DNA of 64,000 nucleotides, from positions 2,046,001 through 2,110,000 of the forward strand of contig NZ_CP046703.1 of the NCBI RefSeq assembly GCF_009873495.1, read 5' to 3'. The notes below the pieces were generated by a model that was not told the origin of the DNA, made no database searches, and worked only from the letters and a program-made list of their open reading frames with translations. The position numbers and the translations under genes are program-made. Origin of the DNA: Nostoc sp. ATCC 53789 (lineage in GTDB: Bacteria > Cyanobacteriota > Cyanobacteriia > Cyanobacteriales > Nostocaceae). Below, one piece after another: positions 17,010 to 26,451 of this stretch. How positions within the stretch are numbered: position 1 is the first letter of the stretch; the number at the start of each line of letters is the position of its first letter.

Positions 17010-17633
17010 GATTACTTCATTTAAAGCTACAGGTTTTGCTGCACAAGACTTTTTAGTTTAGTCTTTATCTGTCGCAATTCAGCAAAAATTATTCGTTTTA
17101 ATATCAACTTCACCTTTACTTACGCTACGTGCTGATGGTATCGAAGCGTGAGTTGCTCCCGGTGGGTACTGCCTCCTAAGTATTTAAAGATGAGTGGCCG
17201 TTTGCACCACCCTGTCGCTAAATATAAAGCATTAATAGCACTAAGCACCTATATATTTATTAATAGTTAAGAGTTACCAAAATTTTATTGCCTTAAGCAA
17301 TTTCCTTTGTGGGGTAGAAACGCTTACATTCTTGACTGGGCTGCAACTTTAGCTGAGGCAATGCTCTGCACAACTAACAAATGAGCTAGTAACTATTTTA
17401 TCTGTAAAATCTTAGTTATTTACCAATACCACAAGTGGTATCATTTAGTCAAAATAAAATATTTACATTATCAAGATTATCGGATCGCAATAAGTAAGTA
17501 GACGTAAATCCTAATCATTAATCTACGTGCGTTTCCAAACAGCCCTTTTGTAGATATTGCCAGTGGAGAAATCGCTATAATTCTGATGAGCCAAATAGAG
17601 CCAAATATCCTTTGATTTTTGGGGAAACTAGCG
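17010..17633. other. Gene-free stretch upstream of serA and of the first Uma2 gene
   Basis: 620 bp between divergent genes, so it should hold both promoters. I see no repeat array. A 26-codon frame at 17191-17271 (MSGRLHHPVAKYKALIAL...) has no ribosome site and is not called. Confidence 0.4.
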
Positions 17634-18416
17634 ATGTTAAACTACAACTTGCCAAGGCACTTGCCCTCAGCCGAGGAACTACCAGACTCTGATGAAACGC
17701 CTGTGGATAATGAACTACAAGAATTGATACCAGGTTTGCTGAAGGCAATCCTGCTGATACTTTGGGCAGAACGTATGGACTGGCTATTTGCCATAGATAT
17801 GGGTATTTATTATCACCCTGATAAACCGCCCATTGTGCCAGATGGATTTTTGAGCTTAGGGGTAGAGCGATTTTATGATGAAGAGTTGCGTCCTAGTTAT
17901 GTGCTGTGGGATGAAAATGTTGTACCGATTTTCGTGCTAGAAGTAGTTTCTCAAAATTATCGCAAGGAATACACGACTAAATTGGATGAATATGAGGCTT
18001 TGGGCGTACTTTACTATGTGATTTATTCCTCCCGTCGCCGCCGCAAACCTCATCTAGAAGTACATAAGTTAGTTAATGGTAAGTATGAATTGCAAGAGGG
18101 AAACCCAGTTTGGCTACCAGAGATTGGCTTAGGAATTGGTTGCGAAAGAGGAAATTATTGTGGCGTAACGCGGGAATGGATGTATTGGTATGATGAGCAA
18201 GGACAACGATATCTCACCCCCGCAGAACAAGTAAAACAAGAAGTACAACGCGCTCAACAAGAAGCACAACGCGCTCAACAAGCAGAACAACGCGCTCAAC
18301 AAGAATCGCAACGCGCTCAACAAGCAGAACAACGCGCTCAACAAGCAGAACAACGCGCTCAACAATTGACAGAACAATTAAGAGCGCTAGGAATCGATCC
18401 AGATAATTTGGGTTAA
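17634..18416 (+). CDS. Uma2-family putative restriction endonuclease-like protein with coiled-coil tail
   Basis: Uma2 (DUF820) proteins have a PD-(D/E)XK nuclease fold and are greatly expanded in cyanobacteria; no cellular substrate is firmly known. Here the core shows PDGFLSLG (the Pro-Asp strand, about residue 65) and FVLEVVSQNYRKEYTTKLDEY (Glu and Lys of the site, about 95-117). After about residue 200 the chain becomes a Gln/Ala/Arg-rich coiled coil of heptads (AEQRAQQ and variants) encoded by 21-bp repeats, ending EQLRALGIDPDNLG. I choose the ATG at 17634 (MLNYNLPRHL, 260 aa) because GGGG lies about 10 bp upstream; a TTG at 17619 is the in-frame alternative. A second, more divergent Uma2 gene lies 840 bp past its end on the other strand. 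Confidence 0.8.
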   Translation: MLNYNLPRHLPSAEELPDSDETPVDNELQELIPGLLKAILLILWAERMDWLFAIDMGIYYHPDKPPIVPDGFLSLGVERFYDEELRPSYVLWDENVVPIFVLEVVSQNYRKEYTTKLDEYEALGVLYYVIYSSRRRRKPHLEVHKLVNGKYELQEGNPVWLPEIGLGIGCERGNYCGVTREWMYWYDEQGQRYLTPAEQVKQEVQRAQQEAQRAQQAEQRAQQESQRAQQAEQRAQQAEQRAQQLTEQLRALGIDPDNLG

Positions 18417-18522
18417 CTGAAATATTTTGCAATATTTTCGACAAGACTAATAAATCTGGTTTTCCAGAATTTATGTATTCACTATCAATTTGGGTTTCCA
18501 ACTGAAGCTGTCAACTAAAAAA

Positions 18523-19377
18523 CTATTGCTTTTTAGGAATAACGTTCCTAATTCCACTTTTAGTAGAGACAGTATCACCTTTGTAACGAGGGATGATATG
18601 AATACTAGCGTGCATAATATTTTGACCTGCGGCTCGATTGATGTTCATTCCTACATTAAATCCATCAGGCTCAAATTCATTTTTGAGAATTTCTTGTACT
18701 TTGTTCACCATAAACCAGCAAGCAGATTGCTCTTTAAATAGGAGTTCAAAATAGCTGCTAACATGACGTTTGGGAATAATCAGAATATGTCCTTTACTTA
18801 TTGGATAGCCATCAAAAATAGCATAAGCAGTTGCTGACTCAGTTAATAGTCTGAGAGTTTTATGGGGATTACAGAATATACAATAGTTAGATGAATTTCG
18901 CTGATGATTATAGTGGACATACTCATATACTTCCCGATATTCGTCTAAGCAAATTGAAGTAAAAGGAAGTTTGGCAATACACTGATAAGTAGGTTTTTTG
19001 TGAACATAATGTTCTCGAAACCCTTCTTTTTTGATATCCCTTCTCACAGCATAATAAGCTTTACCTCCTGGTTTTAATAAATGTGATATTTCCATTAGGA
19101 CATTAGTTTGTTCTTCGGTAAATAAAACATTTAAAACATAAAAGCAAATTATTGTATCGAATTTATTCTCAGGATATTCTGGAAAATAATAAGGGTCATA
19201 GCCTGTAATATCACAGCCTTTTTGGCGCAATATTTTAACATCATTACCAAGGCCACAACCAAAGTCTAATATTTTGCCTTGGAGAAGGTTTTGATTTAAT
19301 AAAAACTGTGCCGGAAATGATAGATAATTTCTTTCGATCGCAGTCAGATGGCTGAACTGATTTTTTTGCTGTTTCAT
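18523..19377 (-). CDS. Fusion of class I methyltransferase and HIT domain with altered HIT triad
   Basis: 284 residues in two parts. Residues about 1-125 are a SAM-dependent methyltransferase: ILDFGCGLGNDVKILRQKGC is motif I, and FDTIICFYVLNVL and LLKPGGKAYYAVRRD are later motifs. Residues about 160-275 are a HIT domain, starting with the CIFC pair usual for this subfamily, then FDGYPISKGHILIIPKRHV and GQNIMHASIHIIPRYKGD. HIT enzymes act on nucleotide phosphoramidates or dinucleotides through HxHxH; here the middle, catalytic position is Ser258 (His256, Ser258, His260), so ordinary hydrolase activity is doubtful. The fusion suggests the two activities act on one small nucleotide-like substrate; this is inference. 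The gene sits between two Uma2 genes. Confidence 0.8.
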   Translation of the reverse strand: MKQQKNQFSHLTAIERNYLSFPAQFLLNQNLLQGKILDFGCGLGNDVKILRQKGCDITGYDPYYFPEYPENKFDTIICFYVLNVLFTEEQTNVLMEISHLLKPGGKAYYAVRRDIKKEGFREHYVHKKPTYQCIAKLPFTSICLDEYREVYEYVHYNHQRNSSNYCIFCNPHKTLRLLTESATAYAIFDGYPISKGHILIIPKRHVSSYFELLFKEQSACWFMVNKVQEILKNEFEPDGFNVGMNINRAAGQNIMHASIHIIPRYKGDTVSTKSGIRNVIPKKQ

Positions 19378-19458
19378 GGAATGAATTTTGGTGCTGATGT
19401 ACCAAAATTATTATTCCCAGCATTTGTTAGGTTATGCGATATCTACAACGGGTTACGC

Positions 19459-20256
19459 CTACGCATCAATACCTAGCTCACGTAACTTAGCTGCTAATAT
19501 ATCAGCACGCTGGCGTTCCTGTTGGGCGCGTTGGCTTTCCTGTTCAGCACGTTGACGTTCTTGTTCAGCGCGTTGGCGTTCTTGTTCAGCACGTTGGCGT
19601 TCTTGTTGGGCTTGTTCGCTACTCCACAACAGCAAATTTCCTTCTGTATCCCACCAGCGCAGCCAATTCATGGTTTGACATAATCTTTCACCTTGCCAAA
19701 TTCCGAGAAATAACTCTAATTCAGAAATCCAGTAACGTCCATTAGCGTCTGCTTGCTGCAAGGTATATTGTCCATTTTGCAAGCATCGTAGTTCTATGCT
19801 TGGTTCGTAAGGGTCGTAGGTTACGTAGGTTGGAACTTGGAGAATCTTTTCGTAATAATAGAGTTTACCGTAGGGTGGAGTTGAGCGGACTGATAGTTCT
19901 CCACCTTCTGTATCTGAGAGAAATTCCATCACTACAGCCACAGCAGCACCTTCTAAATTCGGGGTGTAGCTGCGACGAACTACATTTGTTCCCACAGACT
20001 GCACTTGAGGAACGTAAAACCAATCTGGGGCTTTGACAACGATTTTTTTGTTGACTGTGGCTACAAGCCCAAAATTAGAGCCAATCAGCACTTGAGGTTG
20101 GATGCGCCCTGTACTTCCCAAAGCATCGGTAAGCGCAGCAGCGATCGCAGGTTGTTGAATATTTTCCACTGGATCGTCTGGTAAAATGAAGTCGGCTGGA
20201 AGTGCTTCCCAAGTAACAATTGGTTCTTTTTGGATGGGGTTAACTTGTAGAACCAT
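19459..20256 (-). CDS. Uma2-family protein with coiled-coil tail
   Basis: The ATG at 20256 is preceded by TAGGAG, a good ribosome site, so the 265-residue form (MVLQVNPIQKEPIVTWEALP) is preferred over an upstream ATG at 20343. The core has PDWFYVP (about 83), then VVMEFLSDTEGGE and YYYEKILQVPTYVTYDP, the Uma2 pattern of Glu and Lys on neighbouring strands. It belongs to a more divergent group than the 17634 gene. The tail (about 220-255) repeats AEQERQR heptads and ends LAAKLRELGIDA, echoing the ALGID end of the other Uma2 protein. It is 80 bp downstream of the methyltransferase-HIT gene on the same strand as that gene. Confidence 0.75.
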   Translation of the reverse strand: MVLQVNPIQKEPIVTWEALPADFILPDDPVENIQQPAIAAALTDALGSTGRIQPQVLIGSNFGLVATVNKKIVVKAPDWFYVPQVQSVGTNVVRRSYTPNLEGAAVAVVMEFLSDTEGGELSVRSTPPYGKLYYYEKILQVPTYVTYDPYEPSIELRCLQNGQYTLQQADANGRYWISELELFLGIWQGERLCQTMNWLRWWDTEGNLLLWSSEQAQQERQRAEQERQRAEQERQRAEQESQRAQQERQRADILAAKLRELGIDA

Positions 20257-20405
20257 AAAATTACTCCTAATATCAATGCACAGTATATTAGTTATTTTTA
20301 ACAAATCTTCAGTCAGCATCGCTTTTAAGTTAAAAACCCACAAATATGGAAAGATTTCTCTGACAGGTGTATATACTCGTAGTCAAGCAGTTAGCAGGCG
20401 TGAGT

Positions 20406-23400
20406 ATGATAGTTGAGTGGTTCACTCTGTGGATAGGTCAAAAAGCGGTTGGATTTCTTGTCAAAACTATTATTAGCGAAGAATTTTTCAAAGATTTAGT
20501 TAAGGACTACGCTAAAGATTTTTTCAAACATATTTTGAATAATGCTGTAACCGACCGCTTTAAGCAAGAACCGCTTCAGAAAGCTGTAGTTATGGCATTG
20601 ACAGAATTTTTGCAACTGATGCAGCAGCAGTTCAAGGTTCGTTGCAAACTTTCTGAAGCTGAAATTCAAAATTACACTGAAGATATCAATATATTTATCC
20701 GTGATAAATCGGTTAAAGAAATTCTTGGTCAGGCTTTTGATATTCAATCTGATTCTCTAGATTTTAAAACACTAGCAGATAGTTGGAAAAGACTTCAGCT
20801 TCAACCTTTACCACCTAAATTTAACTGGCAAACAATTACAAACCAGTATCTCATACAAGTTCAAGATATTCTTTCTGATTCAGAAGAGTTACGCTATATC
20901 TTGGAACTTCAAAAATTATCCAGTATTGACAAGAGTTTAAAAGAAAGTGCTGATATTCCCAAGGATTTTAATTTACCGCAATATTTAGAAACTATTCGTG
21001 AACGCTACGGCAATCTGAAGTTAGATAGTTTAGAAACTACAGCCCGCGAACATCCGGTAAACTTATGGCAAATGTTTATCCCGCAAAATGTGCGGCAAGT
21101 TTATCAGGTTTTACCAGAACTGCCTAAAGAACATCTCCGCCGACTACAAGAAAGTAATCAATTAGATACGGAATTTGAAATAGAAAAATTTAAAGAAGAA
21201 ACAGAACGTTATCAACGCACTTATTTTGAACAGCCAATCCGTTCAGTATTAGATGTTGTCCGAGAGAAGCAACGTAAGAATTATTTAGTTATTTTAGGCG
21301 ATCCTGGTTCTGGCAAGTCTACATTGTTGCAATATCTAGCGTTGGATTGGGTAGAAAAAACTCTCGAACAGAATGATTTTAATCTGCCAATTCCTTTGCT
21401 GATTGAATTACGCAATTATATGCGCGATCGCGATGCGGGTAGTTGTAATAATTTTCTCCAATTTTACCATAATAGTCCCAATTGTTTTTATCACCTCAAT
21501 CAGCATAAATTGCATGAGCAACTAAAGGCTGGCAACGCTTTAGTCATGTTTGATGGTTTGGATGAAATCTTTGAATCGGCGAAGCGGGAAGAAGTAATTA
21601 CCAGTATTCATCGCTTCACTAATGAATATCCCGATGTGCAGGTAATTGTCACTTCTCGGATTATCGGCTATAAACAGCAACAATTGCGAGATGCAGAGTT
21701 TCGCCACTTCATGTTGCAAGATTTAGAACCAGCACAGATTCAAGATTTTATTGAGCGTTGGCATGATAAAACTTTTACTCATGCGGAAGAAAGAGATAAA
21801 AATATCAAACGAGAGCGTCTACAAAGAGTAATTAATGAATCAAAGGCAATTGCAGAATTAGCACAAAATCCTCTGCTGTTAACGATGATGGCAATTCTCA
21901 ATCTCAAGCGAGAATTACCCAGAGATAGAAGTGAACTGTATAAAGATGCTTCAGAGGTTCTGTTGCATAATTGGGACGAGGGACGCAATTTAAAGCCAGA
22001 TGAACGTCTGGACATTATTGATTATAAAGATAAACAGGCAATGTTGCGTCAAGTTGCTTATCTTATGCAAACCAGTGAAAAAGGTTTAGCTGGCAATATT
22101 ATCTATGCGGATGATTTAGAAGCAATCTTCACTAAATATCTGCAAAGCATACCAGTGAGTGATGCTAGAGATAAAGCCAGACGGTTGATGAAACAAGTGC
22201 GCGATCGCAATTTTATTTTATGTTTCTTGGGTGCAGATTACTATGCCTTTGTGCATCGGACATTTTTAGAATATTTCTGTGCTTGGGAGTTTGTCTGGCA
22301 GTTTGAGAAGGAACGCAGTATTACGATTGAGTATCTAAAAACTGAAGTTTTTGGTAAACACTGGCAAGATGAAACTTGGCATGAGGTATTGCTGTTAATT
22401 GCGGGAATGATTGAGCCAAAATTTGTTGGTGAAATTCTTGATTACTTAATGGTACAAGATGGGGAAGAGGAAAAATTTATCAATCTGTTTTTAGCGGCTA
22501 AGTGCCTTGCAGAGGTGAGAAATTGCTCAGTGATTGCGTCAGTGGCTAATAAATTGCTTGACAATCTAAAAGACTTAACTAAATATGACATCTACCGATA
22601 CAGTTACTTTATAATAGTGTCTAAGGAAGAAATTAAGCTAGCTCAAGAAATTCGTACTCAAGCAGTTGCAAAAGTCGCCGCGATTTGGAAAGATAACAGC
22701 GATACCTTACACTGGCTCAAAGACCGTGCCACTGCTGATAATGATAGGGATGTGCAACGTGCAGCCATCGAAGCATTAGCCAGCAATTTCAAAGATGACC
22801 CGGATACCCGCTCGATTCTCAAAGACCGTGCCACTGCTGATAATCAAGAGTATGTGCGACGTGCAGCCATCGAAGCATTAGCCAGCAATTTTAAAGATGA
22901 CCCAGACACCCGCTCGTTTCTCAAAGACCGCGCCACTGTTGATAATCAAGGGGATGTGCAACGTGCAGCCATCGAAGCATTAGCCAGCAATTTCAAAGAT
23001 GACCCGGACACCCGCTCGTTTCTCAAAGACCGCGCCACTGTTGATAATCAAGGGGACGTGCGACGTGCAGCCATCGAAGCATTAGCCAGCAATTTCAAAG
23101 ATGACCCGGACACCCGCTCGTTTTTTAGAGACCGCGCCACTGCTGATAATCAAGGGTATGTGCGATATTCAGCCATCCAAGCACTAGCTAGCAATTTCAA
23201 AGATGACCCAGATACCTGCTTGATTCTCAAAGACTGCGCTACTGCTGATAATGATAGGGATGTGCGACGTGCAGCCATCAAAGCATTAGCTAGCAATTTC
23301 AAAGATGACCCGGATACCCGCTCGATTCTCAAAGACCGCGCCACTGTTGATAATCAAGAGTATGTGCGACGTGCAGCCATCGAAGCACTAGCTAGCAATT

Positions 23401-24347
23401 TCAAAGATGACCCGGATACCCACTCGTTTCTCAAAGACCGCGCCACTGCTGATAATCAAGGGGATGTGCGACGTTCAGCCATCGAAGCACTAGCTAGCAA
23501 TTTCAAAGATGACCCGGATACCCGCTCGATTCTCAAAGACCGCGCCACTGCTGATAGTCAAGAGTATGTGCGATATTCAGCCATCCAAGCACTAGCTAGC
23601 AATTTCAAAGATGACCCAGATACCTGCTTGATTCTCAAAGACTGCGCTACTGCTGATAATGATAGGGATGTGCGACGTGCAGCCATCAAAGCATTAGCTA
23701 GCAATTTCAAAGATGACCCGGATACCCGCTCGATTCTCAAAGACCGCGCCACTGCTGATAATCAAGAGTATGTGCGACGTGCAGCCATCGAAGCATTAGC
23801 CAACAATTTCAAAGATGACCCGGACACCTGCTCGTTTTTTAAAGACCGCGCCACTGTTGATAATCAAGGGGATGTGCGACGTGCAGCCATCGAAGCATTA
23901 GCCAGCAATTTCAAAGATGACCCGGACACCCGCTCGATTCTCAAAGACCGCGCCACTGCTGATAATCAAGGGTATGTGCGAGGCGCAGCCATCAAAGCAT
24001 TAGCCAGCAATTTCAAAGATGACCCGGACACCCGCTCGATTCTCAAAGACCGCGCCACTGCTGATAATCAAGGGTATGTGCGAGGCGCAGCCATCGAAAC
24101 ATTAGCCAAACACTTCAGAAAGAAGCCTGAGTTATTTGAAATTTACTACAACTGCGCTGTCAATGACCCCTTTGAGCGTAAGCGAGACTATGGAACAAAC
24201 CCTCGGCGCGTTGCACTGGAGATAATTATCAAGCAATTTCCTCAACATCCCCAGACTTTACCACTGTTGCGCGACAAAGCAGAGAATGACCCAGATGAGA
24301 AAGTGCGAGACTTTGCTCAACAGAAGTTGGCAGAATTAGAGATGTAG
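20406..24347 (+). CDS. NACHT-domain STAND NTPase with near-identical HEAT repeat array
   Basis: About 1313 residues from the ATG at 20406 (MIVEWFTLWIG); the frame is open from 20367. An all-helical N-terminal domain (1 to about 250) has no catalytic motif that I recognise. The NACHT domain has Walker A LGDPGSGKSTLL (about 298) and Walker B LVMFDGLDE (about 381), followed by AELAQNPLLLTMMAIL, typical of cyanobacterial NACHT proteins. From about 770 to 1235 there are fourteen 34-residue HEAT-type units (consensus VRRAAIEALASNFKDDPDTR then SILKDRATADNQ), thirteen of them nearly identical, then three diverged units. STAND proteins of this kind sense invaders by the repeat region and oligomerise on ATP binding; several bacterial NACHT proteins are anti-phage. 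Which ligand this one sees cannot be told. No effector enzyme domain is apparent, so the N-terminal domain is the likely effector or adaptor. Confidence 0.9.
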   Translation: MIVEWFTLWIGQKAVGFLVKTIISEEFFKDLVKDYAKDFFKHILNNAVTDRFKQEPLQKAVVMALTEFLQLMQQQFKVRCKLSEAEIQNYTEDINIFIRDKSVKEILGQAFDIQSDSLDFKTLADSWKRLQLQPLPPKFNWQTITNQYLIQVQDILSDSEELRYILELQKLSSIDKSLKESADIPKDFNLPQYLETIRERYGNLKLDSLETTAREHPVNLWQMFIPQNVRQVYQVLPELPKEHLRRLQESNQLDTEFEIEKFKEETERYQRTYFEQPIRSVLDVVREKQRKNYLVILGDPGSGKSTLLQYLALDWVEKTLEQNDFNLPIPLLIELRNYMRDRDAGSCNNFLQFYHNSPNCFYHLNQHKLHEQLKAGNALVMFDGLDEIFESAKREEVITSIHRFTNEYPDVQVIVTSRIIGYKQQQLRDAEFRHFMLQDLEPAQIQDFIERWHDKTFTHAEERDKNIKRERLQRVINESKAIAELAQNPLLLTMMAILNLKRELPRDRSELYKDASEVLLHNWDEGRNLKPDERLDIIDYKDKQAMLRQVAYLMQTSEKGLAGNIIYADDLEAIFTKYLQSIPVSDARDKARRLMKQVRDRNFILCFLGADYYAFVHRTFLEYFCAWEFVWQFEKERSITIEYLKTEVFGKHWQDETWHEVLLLIAGMIEPKFVGEILDYLMVQDGEEEKFINLFLAAKCLAEVRNCSVIASVANKLLDNLKDLTKYDIYRYSYFIIVSKEEIKLAQEIRTQAVAKVAAIWKDNSDTLHWLKDRATADNDRDVQRAAIEALASNFKDDPDTRSILKDRATADNQEYVRRAAIEALASNFKDDPDTRSFLKDRATVDNQGDVQRAAIEALASNFKDDPDTRSFLKDRATVDNQGDVRRAAIEALASNFKDDPDTRSFFRDRATADNQGYVRYSAIQALASNFKDDPDTCLILKDCATADNDRDVRRAAIKALASNFKDDPDTRSILKDRATVDNQEYVRRAAIEALASNFKDDPDTHSFLKDRATADNQGDVRRSAIEALASNFKDDPDTRSILKDRATADSQEYVRYSAIQALASNFKDDPDTCLILKDCATADNDRDVRRAAIKALASNFKDDPDTRSILKDRATADNQEYVRRAAIEALANNFKDDPDTCSFFKDRATVDNQGDVRRAAIEALASNFKDDPDTRSILKDRATADNQGYVRGAAIKALASNFKDDPDTRSILKDRATADNQGYVRGAAIETLAKHFRKKPELFEIYYNCAVNDPFERKRDYGTNPRRVALEIIIKQFPQHPQTLPLLRDKAENDPDEKVRDFAQQKLAELEM
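22720..24110. repeat. Tandem 102-bp coding repeat with a 408-bp block duplication
   Basis: Each unit is 102 bp (34 codons), with phrases such as GCCAGCAATTTCAAAGATGA recurring at that period. The segments around 23150-23344 and 23558-23752 are almost identical and are offset by 408 bp, exactly four units, showing duplication of a block and not only of single units. Confidence 0.9.
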
Positions 24348-24357
24348 CTTGACAAAT

Positions 24358-24666
24358 TCAGGTTACATCATTAAACGAAAGTGTAGGTATTTGATTATAA
24401 ACTTCTGCATTTTCTTCAAGAGCTTGACGTATATCGTATTGCGTTTGTAAATTCAACCAAAACTGAGCGCTATTACCAAAATAGCGAGATAAACGCAAAG
24501 CTGTATCTGCTGTAATAGTACGTTTTCCAGATAAAATTTCACTAATTCTTGTCTGAGCTACACCTATATCTTTGCTTAATCGATAAGGGGTGATATTTAG
24601 TGGCTCTAAAAATTCTAGTTGTAGGATTTCTCCAGGGTAAATATTTGGCAAACGGTTGTTGTTCAT
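24358..24666 (-). CDS. higA: HigA-family antitoxin (XRE DNA-binding)
   Basis: 102 residues. The N-terminal PGEILQLEFLEPLNITPYRL leads into a helix-turn-helix (AQTRISEILSGKRTITADTALRLSRYFG), the hallmark of HigA/VapI antitoxins, then FWLNLQTQYDIRQ. HigA binds and neutralises the HigB mRNA interferase and represses the shared promoter. It follows the toxin gene by 15 bp on the same strand, the reversed order (toxin first) usual for higBA. The start is the ATG at 24666, preceded by a weak GGA. The gene is convergent with the NACHT gene, with their stops only 10 bp apart. Confidence 0.93.
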   Translation of the reverse strand: MNNNRLPNIYPGEILQLEFLEPLNITPYRLSKDIGVAQTRISEILSGKRTITADTALRLSRYFGNSAQFWLNLQTQYDIRQALEENAEVYNQIPTLSFNDVT

Positions 24667-24681
24667 GATTATTTCCAGGCA

Positions 24682-24966
24682 TCAGTGATAATCTACTATT
24701 TCAACTTCCGAAACATTGTTCTCATCCGTCCAAACAAAGCAGATTCGCCATTGATTATTAATACGAATACTGTACTGCCCTTTCCTATTGCCAAGTAGCT
24801 TTTCTAAACGATTACCAGGTGGAACGCGTAAATCATTAATTGATGTTGCAGCGTCAAGAATAAGCAGTTTTCGTAAAGCAGTTTTTTGGATATTGGGCGG
24901 ATACTGAGAGGATGTAAAGCCGTCAAAGATAAGCTTTGTCTCTTCAGATTTAAAACTAACAATCAC
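24682..24966 (-). CDS. higB: HigB-family toxin (RelE-like mRNA interferase)
   Basis: A RelE/ParE-fold toxin that, in the family, cleaves mRNA on the ribosome. I prefer the GTG at 24966 (MIVSFKSEET, 94 aa), with AGG just upstream, because relatives start with MI-SF; a TTG at 24996 would add ten residues. Recognisable parts are ALRKLLILDAATSINDLRVP, GNRLEKLLGNRKGQYSIRIN and QWRICFVW, the last containing the conserved Arg and Trp of HigB. It forms an operon with the antitoxin gene 15 bp downstream. Confidence 0.9.
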   Translation of the reverse strand: MIVSFKSEETKLIFDGFTSSQYPPNIQKTALRKLLILDAATSINDLRVPPGNRLEKLLGNRKGQYSIRINNQWRICFVWTDENNVSEVEIVDYH

Positions 24967-25365
24967 AATCCTATCGCTTTGCGTTACTATCGTCAAACGT
25001 TAGTATATACTTCAAGGTGAGCTTGCGAATTTCCTTGGTCAAATCTGCAATGACACCAGACTCTCAAAATTGCTCAATAACTTTTAGATATATTGAATGA
25101 ATTATCCTGAGCAGATACACATGGTGAACTGTTACCCAAGCCGAAGACACTAAAGTAGCATAACTCCAAAAAAGCGATCGCTAAACATCACCCAAATCAT
25201 CCTAAATTCTCGAAAATTACGCACCCAGAACACCGTCTAGCCGTAGTTGCAGTAAACAAAGCCGACTTCGATCGCAACAATCAGATAGAAAGTGGTTTTC
25301 AATACACTTAGTCTAGTGTTAGCAGCTTTATACATAGCGTAACAGAAAGGGCAGAGGTGGCATGA
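24967..25365. other. Divergent promoter region between higB and ada
   Basis: 400 bp with a few GCGATCGC-like octamers. It should hold the promoters of higBA and of ada; no operator stands out by eye. Confidence 0.35.
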
Positions 25366-26451
25366 ATGCAATTACAACAGACACAAATTTTTGAGGAAAC
25401 TCTCTGGAAAGCCGTTCTCAACCGAGATGCCACAATTGACGGCAAGTTTTTCTACGGTGTTCGTTCCACAGGCATTTATTGCCGACCTATTTGCCCTAGT
25501 CGCAGACCAAATCGCAATCAAGTTTGTTTCTTCCAGTCAGCAAAAGAGGCTCAAAGCGCAGGTTTTCGACCTTGTAAGCGCTGTCAGCCACAATCTGAAA
25601 CAGTTCCAAATCCAGCCAAAGCAAAAGTTTTAGCAGTATGTCGATACATTGAAGCACAAAGCGATCGCATCCCCACCCTCTCAGAATTATGCTCTCAGGT
25701 GGAAATGAGTCCTAGTTATTTGCAAAAGGTATTCAAGCAAATAATTGGTGTATCGCCTTTTCAATATGCAGATGCGCTGCGTAGCGAACGATTAAAGCAG
25801 CGTCTCCAGTCAGGGGAGGAAATTGCTCATGCAGTTTATGACACGGGGTATGGTTCAAGTAGTCAAATTTATGAAAAAGCACCGAAGCAACTGGGAATGA
25901 CACCAAAAATTTACCAACAAGCTGGAAAAACAATCAGCATTGTCTATGCGATCGCTCCATGTCCGCTAGGATATTTACTGGTGGCAACAACAGACAAGGG
26001 GATTTGTGCCGTTAAACTAGGTGATGAAGCAGACAAACTTGAACACATCTTGAATCAAGAATTTCACCAAGCGCACATCATACGTGATGACCACATACAC
26101 AAAGAATGGATACAAGGAATCCTCGACTTGATTGCGGGAGATGAAATACATCTCGATTTACCACTGGATGTCCGTGGAACAGCATTTCAGAAACAGGTTT
26201 GGCAAGTATTACAAAAAATTCCCTATAGCGAAACTCGTACCTACACTGATATTGCCCGTGATATTGCCAAACCCCAAGCAGTCCGCGCTGTGGGGAATGC
26301 TTGTGGAGCTAACCCGATCGCAGTGATTATACCCTGTCATCGGGTGCTGCGGAGTGATGGCAGTCTTGGTGGTTATCGTTGGGGGATTGAGCGCAAACAA
26401 AAACTACTTGTACAAGAATCGAAATCGATTAAAGATGACTCAAATACCTGA
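25366..26451 (+). CDS. ada: Bifunctional methylated-DNA repair protein and transcriptional activator Ada
   Basis: 361 residues with the full Ada layout. The zinc domain has Cys39, Cys43, Cys70 and Cys73 (GIYCRPICPSRRP, FRPCKRC); Cys39 accepts methyl from phosphotriesters in E. coli Ada. An AraC-type helix-turn-helix follows (about 85-180, LCSQVEMSPSYLQKVFKQ). The C-terminal O6-methylguanine methyltransferase has NPIAVIIPCHRV with acceptor Cys324. Methylation of the first cysteine turns Ada into an activator of its own operon. The start at 25366 is preceded by GGCAGAGGTGG; an ATG four bases earlier is out of frame. Its end overlaps the alkA-like gene by 17 bp, so the two are one alkylation-repair operon. 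Confidence 0.95.
   Translation: MQLQQTQIFEETLWKAVLNRDATIDGKFFYGVRSTGIYCRPICPSRRPNRNQVCFFQSAKEAQSAGFRPCKRCQPQSETVPNPAKAKVLAVCRYIEAQSDRIPTLSELCSQVEMSPSYLQKVFKQIIGVSPFQYADALRSERLKQRLQSGEEIAHAVYDTGYGSSSQIYEKAPKQLGMTPKIYQQAGKTISIVYAIAPCPLGYLLVATTDKGICAVKLGDEADKLEHILNQEFHQAHIIRDDHIHKEWIQGILDLIAGDEIHLDLPLDVRGTAFQKQVWQVLQKIPYSETRTYTDIARDIAKPQAVRAVGNACGANPIAVIIPCHRVLRSDGSLGGYRWGIERKQKLLVQESKSIKDDSNT

Noticed and set aside
17191-17271. 26-codon frame MSGRLHHPVAKYKALIAL...
   Set aside because: No ribosome site and no recognisable small-protein family.
18129-18501. Minus-strand frames with LLSALFCLLSALF and LVERVVLLVERV repeats
   Set aside because: Antisense shadows of the heptad-repeat tail of the Uma2 gene.
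23150-23752. Two almost identical 64-aa minus-strand frames
   Set aside because: Antisense shadows of the NACHT HEAT array; useful only as evidence for the 408-bp duplication.
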